A DNA stretch of 64,000 nucleotides from CAWJMF01 sp963843945 (GTDB taxonomy: Bacteria; Vulcanimicrobiota; Vulcanimicrobiia; Vulcanimicrobiales; Vulcanimicrobiaceae): contig CAWJMF010000002.1 of NCBI GenBank assembly GCA_963843945.1, forward strand, positions 744,001 through 808,000. Reading direction: 5' to 3'. The position numbers were made by a program, and so were the translations under genes. A model generated the notes under the pieces. That model worked only from the letters and a program-made list of their open reading frames with translations, ran no database searches and had not been told where the DNA came from. Each line of letters begins with the position of its first letter. The stretch's first letter is position 1. This document shows, in pieces, positions 8,131 to 16,542 of this stretch.

Positions 8131-9148
8131 GTGAGCGTCACTCTCGGTCGAGACGTCCTTCTCTTTTTCGAAGACCGCGATCGCGATACGTTTCTGCGAG
8201 GCGATCGCCGGTTTCGCCGGCGTTTGCGAAAGAGCGTCGAGCTGTTCCGGCCGAACCGGCAGCGCATTTCGGGTTTCGAAATGTCGTTTCGACTCCTTCG
8301 GCTCGCGCTCGCTGAGGCCGGTCAACGCGTGCACGTCAACGACGTGCGTTTGGCTCGGCGCAATCCGGCTTTTCCAATTGGTTTGTGCGGTCACGACCAC
8401 GTGCTGTACCGGCGGGTCCTCTCGAACCCGGCCGTGCTGGGGCCGGGGATCCTCGATCATCCCTTGCAAATGCCCGATCTCTTTGCCGATCCGCGCCACG
8501 CTTCGTACATCGTGCTCTGCGATTGGATGCGCGACCCGTAGGGCGGGTGGTACGAGCGCGACCGCTTGACGCCTTGGTTCGGTGGTATCAACGTCGACGA
8601 CTGGCCGCAGGGCAGCGACGAAAAAGACGTCGACTTCTTGATTTACGACAAGATTCGCTGGAATCGAGAGAAGCTGCTTCCCGCCTTACGCGAGCCGCTG
8701 CTCGACGAAAATTCGCAGGCGCGGCTTGACGGTGCGCATGCTCCGTTACGGCAAGTACACGCTTGGAACGTACAAGGGACTGCTGGCGCGCAGCCGGGCG
8801 ATGCTGTTTCTCTGCGAGCACGAAACGCAGGGCATGGCCTATCAAGAAGCGCTAGCGAGCAACGTGCCCGTGCTCGCCTGGGATCAGGGTTTTTGGCTCG
8901 ATCCGAATCGGAGTAAGTGGGAGCCGAACGCGATCCCGGCGAGTTCCGTCCCGTATTTCTCAGAAGCGTGTGGAGAACGATTTAGCGGTCTCGACGACTT
9001 TGCGCCCGCTCTCGACCGGTTCTTGGAGAGGCTGCCCACGTACGCCCCGCGAGCGTGGGTCTCTAGCCATCTATCGCCTGCGAAATCGGCGGAACTCTAC
9101 CTCCGCGCCTACTATACGGCCGCAGCACGCTCGCTCGAGGACCGCTAG
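8131..9148 (+). pseudogene. Interrupted glycosyltransferase
   Basis: Starting at GTG 8131 (AAGGG upstream), the protein reads VLLFFEDRDRDTFLRGDRRF, GFEMSFRLLRLALAEAG, RVHVNDVRLARRNP and VLGPGILDHPLQMPDL. After the break come MLFLCEHETQGMAYQEALA and VLAWDQGFWLDPNR. These match a family of GT-B glycosyltransferases of about 340 residues, with the E-x7-E-like CEHETQGxxYQEALA donor-site motif. Two lesions interrupt it: an in-frame TAG at 8539-8541 (DP-stop-GGWYE; a single C to G change from TAC would explain it) and one extra base in an A-run near 8711. With both repaired the protein is full length, so either recent inactivation or sequence error is possible. Confidence 0.7.
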
Positions 9149-10101
9149 AGGCTCATCCCGACCGCGCCACTCACCGGGCCGACGGTCTGGGCGGGGGTGG
9201 CGTTGCCGTTCGCGTTCGCCGCGTAGATCGTGGCGTAGCCGGGAAAACCGCTCGCGCCGAAGTTGCTGACGTAGAGCCGGTTGTTCGTATCGATGGCGAT
9301 GAATTCGGGCGTCTGGAGGTTCGTCAAATTGCCGAGAATCGATCGGATCGGCGTCGCGTTCGAGGTGGCGCCTGGACTGTAGACCGTGATGCTGTTCCCG
9401 ATGTTATTGCTGACGTAGAGGTTGCCGGTGCTGTCGAAAGCCATGCCGACCGGCCCGTTGAGCCCGGTTCCCGCGCCGGAGATCGTGCGCAGCGGCGCGA
9501 TGTTGCCCTTCGCCCCGGCGGCGAACACCGTGATCGAGTTTCCGCTGTAGTTCGAAACGTAGACGTTCCCGGCCGAGTCCGTCGCGAGCCCGTCCGGTCC
9601 GTTCAGTCCCGTCAGCGCGCCGCTGATCGTAATGACCGGGGGTTGGTTGCCGTTTGCCGGCAGCGTATAACCTGTCACCGCGTTGCCGAGCTGATTCGCA
9701 ACCAGCAAATACCCCTGCGCGCTAAAGCCCAGCCCGAAGGGCGAGTTGAGTTGCGTGCTGCCGCCGGAGAGCTGGTACACCGGCGACACGTTGCCCGCGA
9801 CGTTCGGCGGGAAAACCACAATCTGGTTCTGACCCTGATTCGCGACGTAGATTTTCCCCGAACTATCCCGGACGATGCCGGTCGCGCTTTGCAGCTGCGT
9901 ACCGCTTCCCGAAATCTGCAGCGGCGGCGTCGCGTTACCGTTCGCCGTTAACGGATAACCGAGGACGAACAATCCCGTGTCGGTGATGTAGAATTGCGGG
10001 CTGCTATTGGGCGGCGTGTAGGTCGGGCTTTGGCTCCCGCCGCAGGCGGCGAGCGCAACGAAACTTGCAACGGCGGCGAACGAACGTAACGAACGCGACA
10101 T
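9145..10101 (-). CDS. NHL-repeat beta-propeller lipoprotein
   Basis: The 318-residue product has a lipoprotein signal (FVALAACGGSQ; lipobox AAC near residue 19) and a strong GGAGG site before ATG 10101. The mature part is about five to six repeats of the type GPxGLAxDSxGNxYVSNxxxNSITVF followed by AxGNxxPxxTISGxxTGLN, the pattern of NHL/SMP-30-like six-bladed propellers. Such proteins are exposed at the cell surface or in the periplasm and probably bind a ligand or partner. A paralogue lies at 16543-17538. The stop overlaps the end of the convergent glycosyltransferase gene. No enzyme motif is seen. Confidence 0.8.
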   Translation of the reverse strand: MSRSLRSFAAVASFVALAACGGSQSPTYTPPNSSPQFYITDTGLFVLGYPLTANGNATPPLQISGSGTQLQSATGIVRDSSGKIYVANQGQNQIVVFPPNVAGNVSPVYQLSGGSTQLNSPFGLGFSAQGYLLVANQLGNAVTGYTLPANGNQPPVITISGALTGLNGPDGLATDSAGNVYVSNYSGNSITVFAAGAKGNIAPLRTISGAGTGLNGPVGMAFDSTGNLYVSNNIGNSITVYSPGATSNATPIRSILGNLTNLQTPEFIAIDTNNRLYVSNFGASGFPGYATIYAANANGNATPAQTVGPVSGAVGMSL

Positions 10102-10109
10102 GGGTCCTC

Positions 10110-10670
10110 CTACGAAAGCCAGCGCACGACCGGTTCGAGTTGTCGCGGTCGCGCCGCTGGCGGGTCCATCGCGGGCCGGCCGAGGTACACGATCGCGACG
10201 ATGCGGTCGCTCTCGGCAAGGCCGAGAGCCGCGTTCATCTCCTTACGATACGCCATCTCTCCAGTCCGCCAAATCGCGCCGAGTCCGTTCGCCCACGCCG
10301 CGAGCAGCATGTTCTGAACCGCGGCTGCGGCAGCGGCGAAATCTTCGGATGCGACGACCGGATCCGCGTCGGTGCGCACGCTTACGACGATCGAGACGGG
10401 CGCGCGCAATAGCTTTGCCGCTTCGCGTTCCAAGAGAGCGGCACGCGCGTCGCCGCTGAGCTTGGTTTCATCGGCAAGAACGGCAGCCCAAGCCGCGCCG
10501 ATCCGCTCGCGCGCCCGGCCGCGTAGCACGGTGAAGCGCCACGGTTCGGTGAGCCGGTGGTTCGGCGCCCAGAGCGCCGCCTCGATCAGCCGGCGGACGA
10601 CCTCGTCCGGCACGTCGCCGCCGAGCTTTCCGATGCTCCGCCGCGTGCGGAGCGCTTCCATAACGTCCAA
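10110..10670 (-). CDS. Nitroreductase family protein
   Basis: The 186-residue protein has the FMN-binding nitroreductase layout: MDVMEALRTRRSIGKLG at the start (RxRRS motif), ALWAPNHRLTEPWRFTVLRG, then AAVQNMLLAAWANGLGAIWR, and a C-terminal IVAIVYLGRPA. It would reduce nitroaromatics, quinones or flavins with NAD(P)H as an FMN dimer. It sits 8 bases upstream of the propeller lipoprotein gene on the same strand, but that gene has its own strong ribosome site, so co-transcription is only possible. Confidence 0.85.
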   Translation of the reverse strand: MDVMEALRTRRSIGKLGGDVPDEVVRRLIEAALWAPNHRLTEPWRFTVLRGRARERIGAAWAAVLADETKLSGDARAALLEREAAKLLRAPVSIVVSVRTDADPVVASEDFAAAAAAVQNMLLAAWANGLGAIWRTGEMAYRKEMNAALGLAESDRIVAIVYLGRPAMDPPAARPRQLEPVVRWLS

Positions 10671-10733
10671 AGGATCCTTGTCGGTCAGAAGATCGCGCCG
10701 GATCCGTTTCCGAATCCGGCGCGTCGCAACTGG

Positions 10734-10807
10734 CGACGTTGAAGGGGCTCGAACCCTCGACCTCCGCCGTGACAGGGCGGCGCTCTAACCAACTGAGCTA
10801 CAACGCC
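10734..10807 (-). tRNA. tRNA-Asp (GTC)
   Basis: The reverse strand gives a 74-base cloverleaf. The acceptor stem GGCGTTG pairs with CAACGTC (one G-U pair), the D arm has AGCTCAGTTGGTTAGAGC, the anticodon loop CTGTCAC carries GTC, and the T arm contains GGTTCGAGCC. CCA is not encoded. It lies downstream of a tRNA-Val on the same strand. Confidence 0.93.
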
Positions 10808-10835
10808 AGGGTCAAGGCGGGCGCGTTCGCCTGTG

Positions 10836-10862
10836 GAGGCCCGGCAGCCTGCGCCGGGCCTC
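10836..10862 (-). other. Perfect hairpin between tRNA-Val and tRNA-Asp
   Basis: GAGGCCCGGC and GCCGGGCCTC form a perfect 10-bp stem with a 7-base loop in the spacer between two tRNA genes of the same strand. No T-tract follows on the minus strand, so it is more likely a processing signal or stabilising structure of a tRNA precursor than a terminator. Confidence 0.5.
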
Positions 10863-10867
10863 GGTGG

Positions 10868-10939
10868 TGGGCACGGTTGGGATTGAACCAACGACCCCCC
10901 GCGTGTGAAGCGGATGCTCTCCCACTGAGCTACGCGCCC
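10868..10939 (-). tRNA. tRNA-Val (CAC)
   Basis: The reverse strand folds as a 72-base tRNA. The acceptor stem GGGCGCG pairs with CGTGCCC (one G-U pair), followed by discriminator A. The anticodon loop is TTCACAC with anticodon CAC between TCCGC and GCGGG stem arms, and the T arm contains GGTTCAATCC. CCA is not encoded. Confidence 0.93.
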
Positions 10940-11020
10940 GCGTCCCGATTCTTCCAACAAGGGGCCCGTTGTTCCGCCCGCAGGGAACGGAAAGCCGTTC
11001 GCCTGCTCGAAACGCCGGGC

Positions 11021-12343
11021 ATGAGAGTTTGGCCGCTCGCTCTACTCGCGCTGCTTTGCGCTTCGCCCGCTTACGCGACGACGCTCGGCCCGCCGCCGGG
11101 TATGCCGTACCGCGCGATTACCGAGTTCGGAGCGACGGCGAGCGACGGGTGGCAGCCGCTGGGCGGCTTGATGCGCGCGGCGGATGGAACCCTCTGGGGG
11201 ACGACGCAGCTCGGCGGCAATCAAGACGGCACCGTTTGCTTCATCAGCTGCGGCACGATCTATCGGCTGGTGCCCGCGGGTTTGGGTTTCGTGCGCCAAA
11301 ACGTCTACTCGTTCAGTGGACGGGACGGCGCCAATCCACTCGGCCGGCTCGTCCAGCTCGCCGGCGGGAAGATCTACGGCACGACCTCGCAAGGAGGCAG
11401 CGGCGGCGCTGGGGTCGTCTTCTCCATCGATCCCACGAACTTCAGCTATACGCTGGTCTATTCGTTTCCGGCGCAACCCTCGGCGCTGGCCGGCGGACAT
11501 CCCGACAGCGGCCCGATCGCGCGCGGAACGACGCTTTTCGGGACGACGATCGGTGGCGGCAATTCGAGTTTGATCGGATCGGTCTACGCGCTCGACACGC
11601 TCACCGGCACGCTCGCCGTCCTGCATTGGTTTAATCCCGTATCTTCGACGAATCCCGCCGGCGAAGGCTCGGAAAGCAGTTTGCTGCTCGCCGGCAACGG
11701 ATTGCTTTACGGCGTCGCAACGTACGGCGGCGCGACGGGATTCGGCGAGGTCTTTCGCTTGGCGCCGGACGGCTCCGATTACGCCGTCTTACACGGCTTC
11801 GGCGGGACCGACGGGAACCAGCCACGCGGGCCGCTGGTGGAATTCGGCGGAACGCTCTTCGGGGTGACGAGCGGCGGCAACGCCACGGGCGGGACGATCT
11901 TCCGGATCGCACCGGACGGCTCGCACTTTACCTCGCTCTGGACGTTCGGCAGCGAGGTCAACCCGGTTTCGCTCGCGGCCGCGGAGGGCGCGCTCTACGG
12001 AACGACGTTCATGGGCGGGAGCGCGGGGGACGGCTCGATTTTTCGCCTGAGCCGGGCCGGAGTCTTGACCCTCGTGCGCTCGTTCGAGGGCGGGCCCGGC
12101 GACGGGCAAGCTCCTGGCCTCGAAGGGCCGCTGCTCGATATCGGCAACGGGCGGCTCGTCGGCACGACGGCCGGCGGCGGTCCCAACGCCCCATTCTACT
12201 CAAAGAACTTCTACTACGAATTCTTCTGCGGGGCGACGTATTGCTTCAGCGACGAGGTCAGCGGCGGCGGTACCGCCTACGAGCTGGACGTAACGCCGGC
12301 CCCGGCGCCGCTGCACCCCGGGTGGCTGCCGAAGGTGCGCTGA
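11021..12343 (+). CDS. Secreted GloVer-repeat protein
   Basis: The 440-residue protein starts at ATG 11021 with a signal peptide (MRVWPLALLALLCASPAYAT). It carries repeated blades of the form LYGTTxxGGxxxxGTVFxL, for example GTLWGTTQLGGN, KIYGTTSQGGSGGAGVVFSI, TLFGVTSGGNATGGTIFRIA and ALYGTTFMGGSAGDGSIFRL. This is the GloVer repeat (named for Gly-Leu and Val-rich positions), which forms beta-propeller-like arrays in secreted proteins, often with an anchor domain. Four cysteines (VCFISC and FFCGATYC) probably form disulfides. Function unknown. No strong ribosome site is visible before the ATG. Confidence 0.8.
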   Translation: MRVWPLALLALLCASPAYATTLGPPPGMPYRAITEFGATASDGWQPLGGLMRAADGTLWGTTQLGGNQDGTVCFISCGTIYRLVPAGLGFVRQNVYSFSGRDGANPLGRLVQLAGGKIYGTTSQGGSGGAGVVFSIDPTNFSYTLVYSFPAQPSALAGGHPDSGPIARGTTLFGTTIGGGNSSLIGSVYALDTLTGTLAVLHWFNPVSSTNPAGEGSESSLLLAGNGLLYGVATYGGATGFGEVFRLAPDGSDYAVLHGFGGTDGNQPRGPLVEFGGTLFGVTSGGNATGGTIFRIAPDGSHFTSLWTFGSEVNPVSLAAAEGALYGTTFMGGSAGDGSIFRLSRAGVLTLVRSFEGGPGDGQAPGLEGPLLDIGNGRLVGTTAGGGPNAPFYSKNFYYEFFCGATYCFSDEVSGGGTAYELDVTPAPAPLHPGWLPKVR

Positions 12344-12400
12344 GGGGGCGGGCGCCTCGGCGTGGGCAGGCCGAGCCGACGGGGTATATAAGCATCCCAC

Positions 12401-12829
12401 ATGCTCGAAGCGTACCGGTACATTCAGCATTTCCGGGTTCCGTTCGCCGACGTCGACATGTTGCAGCACGTCAACAACGTGGCCTACGTGCGCTGGGCCG
12501 AACAGATCCGGAGCGCCTACTTTGCCGAGATACTCGAAGAACACATCGGCGGCGAGCGCGGCATCATCATCGTGAAGCTGGAAGTCGTCTACGAGCGCCC
12601 GCTCTTCTATCGCAACCGGGTCGCGATCGGATGCCGCGTCAGCCGCATCGGGCGCAAGTCGTTCGATCTCACCTACGAGATCTGGAACGAAGGCGAGGAG
12701 GCTCGTTGCGCCCACTTGCACACCTCGATGGTCGCCTTCAACTATCCAGCCAACGAGTCGATCGTCGTGCCGGACGAATGGCGCCGGCGCGTCGCGGCCT
12801 TCGAAACGGCCGCGGTGGCGGTCGCGTGA
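12401..12829 (+). CDS. Acyl-CoA thioesterase, hotdog fold (4HBT/YbgC-like)
   Basis: The 142-residue protein has the 4-hydroxybenzoyl-CoA thioesterase signature FADVDMLQHVNNVAYVRWAE near residue 15, with the catalytic Asp and the HVNN stretch, followed by the hotdog core (VVYERPLFYRNRVAIGCRV, FDLTYEIWNEGEEARCA). It hydrolyses acyl- or aryl-CoA thioesters in the cytoplasm. It lies 14 bases before the cyclopropane synthase gene on the same strand, so a role in fatty acid turnover or membrane lipid metabolism is plausible. The exact acyl substrate is unknown. Confidence 0.85.
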   Translation: MLEAYRYIQHFRVPFADVDMLQHVNNVAYVRWAEQIRSAYFAEILEEHIGGERGIIIVKLEVVYERPLFYRNRVAIGCRVSRIGRKSFDLTYEIWNEGEEARCAHLHTSMVAFNYPANESIVVPDEWRRRVAAFETAAVAVA

Positions 12830-12843
12830 AGCGCGGGTGAGCG

Positions 12844-14175
12844 ATGATGACGGATCGTAGCGCGGCGCTCACCCTCGAGGCCTTGCAGTTGCTCTTCGAG
12901 GAGCGCTACGCGCGCGATTTCTCGATTCGGCTTTGGACGGGCGCGACGGTGGCCGCGACCGGTCAATCGCGCTTTACGCTCGCGGTCAACGCGCCGTACG
13001 CGTTGCGCTCCGCCTTCACGCCCCCGATCGATCTCAACCCCGGCCGCGCCTTCGCGAACGGATTGATCGACATCAGCGGGGACCTCGAAGCGGGCGTCGA
13101 CGCGCTGATGTCGGCCCTAGCTCGCCTGCCGCGGCGGTCCTTCGGGCGGCTCGCCGCAACCCTCGCGCGTTTGCCGCGCGGACGAGATATCGCGGGCGAC
13201 ATCGGTCCGCGCTTGCAAGGCTTGCGGCACTCTCGCCGCCGCGACGCCGCGGCCGTGGGCTTTCATTACGATCAGCCGCCCGTCTTCTTTCGCTCTTTCC
13301 TCGACGAGAATCTGGTCTATTCGTGCGGTTACTACGATAGCGGCGCCGAAACGCTGGGCGAAGCGCAACTCGCCAAGATCGACTACATCCTGGACAAACT
13401 GCAGCTCGCACCGGGCGAACGTCTGCTGGACATCGGCTGCGGTTGGGGCGCGCTGGTCATTCGCGCGGCGGAAAAATATGGCGCGCAGGCGTTCGGCATC
13501 ACCCTCAGCGGCGGACAGCTCAAGGAGGCTCGGCGGCGCATCGCGGCTCGCGGCCTCGAGGAGCGCGCGTCGGTCGAACGGTGGGACTACCGCGATCTCG
13601 GCGCGCTCGAGTTCGACAAGATCTCGAGCGTCGGCATGATCGAACACGTGGGCCGCGAGCGGACCGCGCTCTATTTCGAGGCCGCCTTTCGCGCGCTGCG
13701 ACCCGGCGGACTCTTTCTCAATCACGGCATCGCCGACCAGTCGAGCGCGCGCCGCGGCGAGCGCACGACCGGCTTCATCGATCGCTTCGTGTTCCCCGAC
13801 GGCGACTTGCTGCCCGTCTCCGAAGCGCTGCTCTTCGCCGAGCGCGCCGGTTTCGAGTTGCGCGACGTCGAGGGACTGCGCGAGAACTACGCGCGCACCG
13901 CTCGCGCCTGGGTCGCGAACTTGGAACGAAACGCGGCCGCGGCGATCGCGGCCTCGAACGAACGCACCTATCGCGTTTGGCGCCTCTACCTGGCGGGAAG
14001 CGCGCAAGGTTTTCGCTCGGGACGCTTGGCGATTTTCCAATCGCTGCTCGCGAAACCCCACAGCGACGGAAGCGTCGAGGCTCGCTCGCGGCGCGCGCTG
14101 TATGCGGTCGAGCCGGCGCCGCCGGCCGCGCCCGCCGCCGCCTCAACGTCGCTCACCTTCGGCGTACGTTCGTGA
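12844..14175 (+). CDS. cfa: Cyclopropane-fatty-acyl-phospholipid synthase
   Basis: The 443-residue product has the CFA synthase layout: an N-terminal lipid-interacting domain with FANGLIDISGDLEAGVDAL, then the SAM-binding domain (FHYDQPPVFFRSFLDENLVYSCGYY, ERLLDIGCGWGALVIRAAEKY, AFGITLSGGQ), and the conserved DKISSVGMIEHVGRE. It transfers a methylene from S-adenosylmethionine to the double bond of membrane lipid acyl chains. Length fits the family (380-440). It follows a thioesterase gene and its stop overlaps the next start as GTGA, so translation of the DUF5069 protein is probably coupled. Confidence 0.9.
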   Translation: MMTDRSAALTLEALQLLFEERYARDFSIRLWTGATVAATGQSRFTLAVNAPYALRSAFTPPIDLNPGRAFANGLIDISGDLEAGVDALMSALARLPRRSFGRLAATLARLPRGRDIAGDIGPRLQGLRHSRRRDAAAVGFHYDQPPVFFRSFLDENLVYSCGYYDSGAETLGEAQLAKIDYILDKLQLAPGERLLDIGCGWGALVIRAAEKYGAQAFGITLSGGQLKEARRRIAARGLEERASVERWDYRDLGALEFDKISSVGMIEHVGRERTALYFEAAFRALRPGGLFLNHGIADQSSARRGERTTGFIDRFVFPDGDLLPVSEALLFAERAGFELRDVEGLRENYARTARAWVANLERNAAAAIAASNERTYRVWRLYLAGSAQGFRSGRLAIFQSLLAKPHSDGSVEARSRRALYAVEPAPPAAPAAASTSLTFGVRS

Positions 14176-14612
14176 GCGTCGAAGCGCCGCTGATCAGTTC
14201 GAGCGTCGCCGGGCCGCTCGGCGTGCTGCACCTCCCACGGCTTTGGCTCAAAATCTTGCTGCACGCGTGCGGCCGTCTGCCGCCCGACTACCGCCACGGC
14301 GAGGGCGGCTTCGACGAATTGCTCTGCACGAATCTCGGCATCGACGGGCCGGCGCTCGTCGAGTTCGTGAGCACCCAGAAGCCGGATTATCCGGGCCTCG
14401 AGCGCTGGGTCCGCCTTCACGCGCTCAAGTTGACCGCCGAGGCGATCGAAGCGCACAACGCGCACATTCTCAACGCGCCGATGGCCGAGGAGCGCGCGAT
14501 CGCGCGCCGGGCCGCACTCGGCATTGGCGATGTAAGCTTCTCGAACGCCGTCAAGCTCAACGACCTCGACGATTGGGCCGGCACCCACGCGCGTTTGGTC
14601 GGCAGGGCGTAG
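14172..14612 (+). CDS. DUF5069 domain protein
   Basis: The 146-residue protein starts at GTG 14172, overlapping the stop of the cyclopropane synthase gene. It contains RLWLKILLHACGRLPPDYRH, GGFDELLCTNLGIDGPALVEFV, LERWVRLHALKLTAEAI and IGDVSFSNAVKLNDLDDWAG, which match the DUF5069 family of short bacterial proteins of unknown function. No signal peptide or membrane segment is seen. The coupling to cfa suggests a related role, but nothing in the sequence defines it. Confidence 0.7.
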   Translation: MSVEAPLISSSVAGPLGVLHLPRLWLKILLHACGRLPPDYRHGEGGFDELLCTNLGIDGPALVEFVSTQKPDYPGLERWVRLHALKLTAEAIEAHNAHILNAPMAEERAIARRAALGIGDVSFSNAVKLNDLDDWAGTHARLVGRA

Positions 14613-14660
14613 GCTGGACGGCCAGAACCCGCTTGAGGTATACTCCCCATCGATTCGCGC

Positions 14661-14735
14661 GGGCGCGTAGCTCAGGGGGAGAGCGCTACATTGACACTGT
14701 AGAGGTCCGAGGTTCGAAACCTCGCGTGCCCACCA
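14661..14735 (+). tRNA. tRNA-Val (GAC), CCA encoded
   Basis: A full cloverleaf runs from GGGCGCG (14661) to CGTGCCC plus A (14732), followed by an encoded CCA (14733-14735). The anticodon stem is CTACA/TGTAG with loop TTGACAC, anticodon GAC. The T arm has GGTTCGAAACC. Of the four tRNAs in the window this is the only one that encodes its CCA end. A terminator follows directly. Confidence 0.95.
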
Positions 14736-14742
14736 TTCCGAA

Positions 14743-14770
14743 CCTCGCGGCCTGACTCGCGGGGTTTTTT
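14743..14770 (+). terminator. Rho-independent terminator after tRNA-Val
   Basis: CCTCGCG (14743-14749) pairs with CGCGGGG (14758-14764), with one G-T pair and an 8-base loop, followed by six T (14765-14770). It is placed to end the tRNA-Val transcript. Confidence 0.8.
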
Positions 14771-14794
14771 CTTCGCCGCAGCGGATTACGGCGC

Positions 14795-16459
14795 ATGACG
14801 GTGCGATCGGGAGCGCGCGTGCTGGTCGATGCTCTGGTGCAAAACGGCGTCGATGCGGCGTACTGCGTGCCGGGCGAAAGCTACTTGCACGTCCTCGACG
14901 CGCTGGCCGATACGCCGCAGATCCGGCTCGTCGTGTGTCGCCAGGAAGGCGGCGCGGCAAACATGGCCGACGCCGACGGCAAGCTGACGGGGCGTCCCGG
15001 GATCGCCTTCGTCACGCGGGGGCCCGGCGCGACGAACGCCAGCATCGGCGTGCACACGGCGATGCAAGACTCGACGCCGCTTATTCTCTTCGTCGGCCAA
15101 GTCGCACGCGCGCATCTCGGCCGCGAAGCGTTTCAGGAAATCGATCTGCCGCGGATGTTCGGCGGCCTTGCGAAGTGGGCGGCGCAAATCGAATCGCCGG
15201 CGCGCATCCCGGAGATGGTCGAGCGCGCGTTCGCGACGGCACTCTCGGGCCGCCAGGGTCCCGTCGTGCTCGCACTGCCCGAAGACGTCCTCAGCGAACG
15301 CAGCGCCGTCGCCGGCGTCCCAGCGGCGCTCGAAGCCCAAGCTTCTCCCGGCGCCGGCGAGTTGCGAGCCTTGCGCGAGCTGCTCGCCGCAGCGCAACGG
15401 CCGCTTCTGATCCTGGGAGGAAGCGGATGGGACGCGGAGGCCTGCGCTGCGGTGCGCGCTTTCGCAAACGCGAATGCGTTGCCGGTCGCGTGCTCGTTCC
15501 GGCGTCAGGATCTTTTCGACAACCGCGATCCGCACTACGCCGGCGACGCCGGCGTCGGCATTAATCCGGCCCTCGCGGCGCGCATCAAACGAGCCGATCT
15601 GATCCTGGCGCTGGGCGCGCGGCTCGGCGAGATGCCGACCAGCGGCTACACGCTGCTCGAGTCGCCGCGCCCCAAACAGTCGCTGGTGCACGTCTACCCC
15701 GACCCGAACGAACTCGGCCGCGTCTACCGCCCGGACCTCGCGATCGCGTCGGGCGTCTCGAACTTTGCGCGCGCGCTGCGTTCGTTCGCACCGATCGAGA
15801 ACCCGCCGTGGAAGGACTGGACCGCGCAAGCGCGCGCCGACTACGAAGCCAACGTCGTGCCGATACCGGCGAGCGGCGCGTTAAATCTGTCGGAGGTGGT
15901 CGCCTACCTCTCGGAACGCCTCCCCGCGGATACGATCCTCTGCAACGGCGCCGGCAACTACTCGGGCTGGGTCCATCGTTTTTTCACGTTCAAGCAGCCG
16001 CGCACGCAACTCGCGCCGACGAGCGGCGCGATGGGCTACGGCGTGCCCGCCGCGATCGCCGCGAAACTCCGCTATCCCGAGCGCACCGTCCTCGCCTTCG
16101 CCGGCGACGGATGCTTTCTCATGAACGGTCAGGAACTGGCGACGGCCGTGCAATACGGCGCAGCGATCGTCGTCATCGTCGTCAACAACGGGATGTACGG
16201 CACGATTCGCATGCACCAAGAACGGCACTTTCCGGGACGCGTCTTCGCGACCGATCTCGTCAACCCGGACTTCGCCGCGCTGGCTGCTGCTTATGGCGCC
16301 TACGGCGAACTCGTCGAACGCACCGAGGATTTCGCCGCAGCCTTCGAGCGTGCGAGTGCCGCGGGCCGTCCCGCACTCCTCGAACTGCGCGTCGACCCCG
16401 AAGCGATTAGTACGCGCACGACGATTTCCGCGCTGCGCGAGTTGTCGCGTACGCGCTGA
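14795..16459 (+). CDS. Thiamine pyrophosphate-dependent enzyme (acetolactate synthase-like)
   Basis: The 554-residue protein has the three TPP-enzyme domains. The catalytic glutamate lies in VVCRQEGGAANMADADG (about residue 50), the central domain in LLILGGSGWDAEAC, and the TPP/Mg motif in AFAGDGCFLMNGQELATA to VVNNGMYGTI (about residues 435-470). This is the IlvB/benzoylformate decarboxylase superfamily, which acts on 2-oxo acids. No small regulatory subunit (IlvN) is adjacent, and the canonical acetolactate synthase residues cannot be confirmed by eye. A decarboxylase or lyase of another 2-oxo acid is equally possible. It stands alone behind the tRNA-Val terminator. Confidence 0.8.
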   Translation: MTVRSGARVLVDALVQNGVDAAYCVPGESYLHVLDALADTPQIRLVVCRQEGGAANMADADGKLTGRPGIAFVTRGPGATNASIGVHTAMQDSTPLILFVGQVARAHLGREAFQEIDLPRMFGGLAKWAAQIESPARIPEMVERAFATALSGRQGPVVLALPEDVLSERSAVAGVPAALEAQASPGAGELRALRELLAAAQRPLLILGGSGWDAEACAAVRAFANANALPVACSFRRQDLFDNRDPHYAGDAGVGINPALAARIKRADLILALGARLGEMPTSGYTLLESPRPKQSLVHVYPDPNELGRVYRPDLAIASGVSNFARALRSFAPIENPPWKDWTAQARADYEANVVPIPASGALNLSEVVAYLSERLPADTILCNGAGNYSGWVHRFFTFKQPRTQLAPTSGAMGYGVPAAIAAKLRYPERTVLAFAGDGCFLMNGQELATAVQYGAAIVVIVVNNGMYGTIRMHQERHFPGRVFATDLVNPDFAALAAAYGAYGELVERTEDFAAAFERASAAGRPALLELRVDPEAISTRTTISALRELSRTR

Positions 16460-16464
16460 GCTTT

Positions 16465-16478
16465 CTGGGAATTCCCAG
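16465..16478. promoter_or_regulatory. Perfect 14-bp palindrome upstream of propeller lipoprotein gene
   Basis: CTGGGAATTCCCAG is perfectly self-complementary. It lies 6 bases after the stop of the TPP enzyme and about 65 bases before the propeller lipoprotein start, so it could be an operator. A related imperfect form (CTGGGAATCTTCCAG) lies near 4499-4513, in the divergent spacer between the FecR-TPR and STAS genes. Confidence 0.35.
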
Positions 16479-16542
16479 CTTTCGGCGCACGCGTGCTTGG
16501 AGGGGTCGCTCCGGCCCTACGGAAGCGGAGACTGCGAAAACA

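Noticed and set aside
8539..8541. Amber (TAG) recoding, because in-frame TAG occurs in both the flavoprotein and glycosyltransferase genes.
   Set aside because: Other genes in the window end normally at TAG (for example pepA and dapA), no tRNA-Pyl or suppressor tRNA is seen, and both genes have other lesions.
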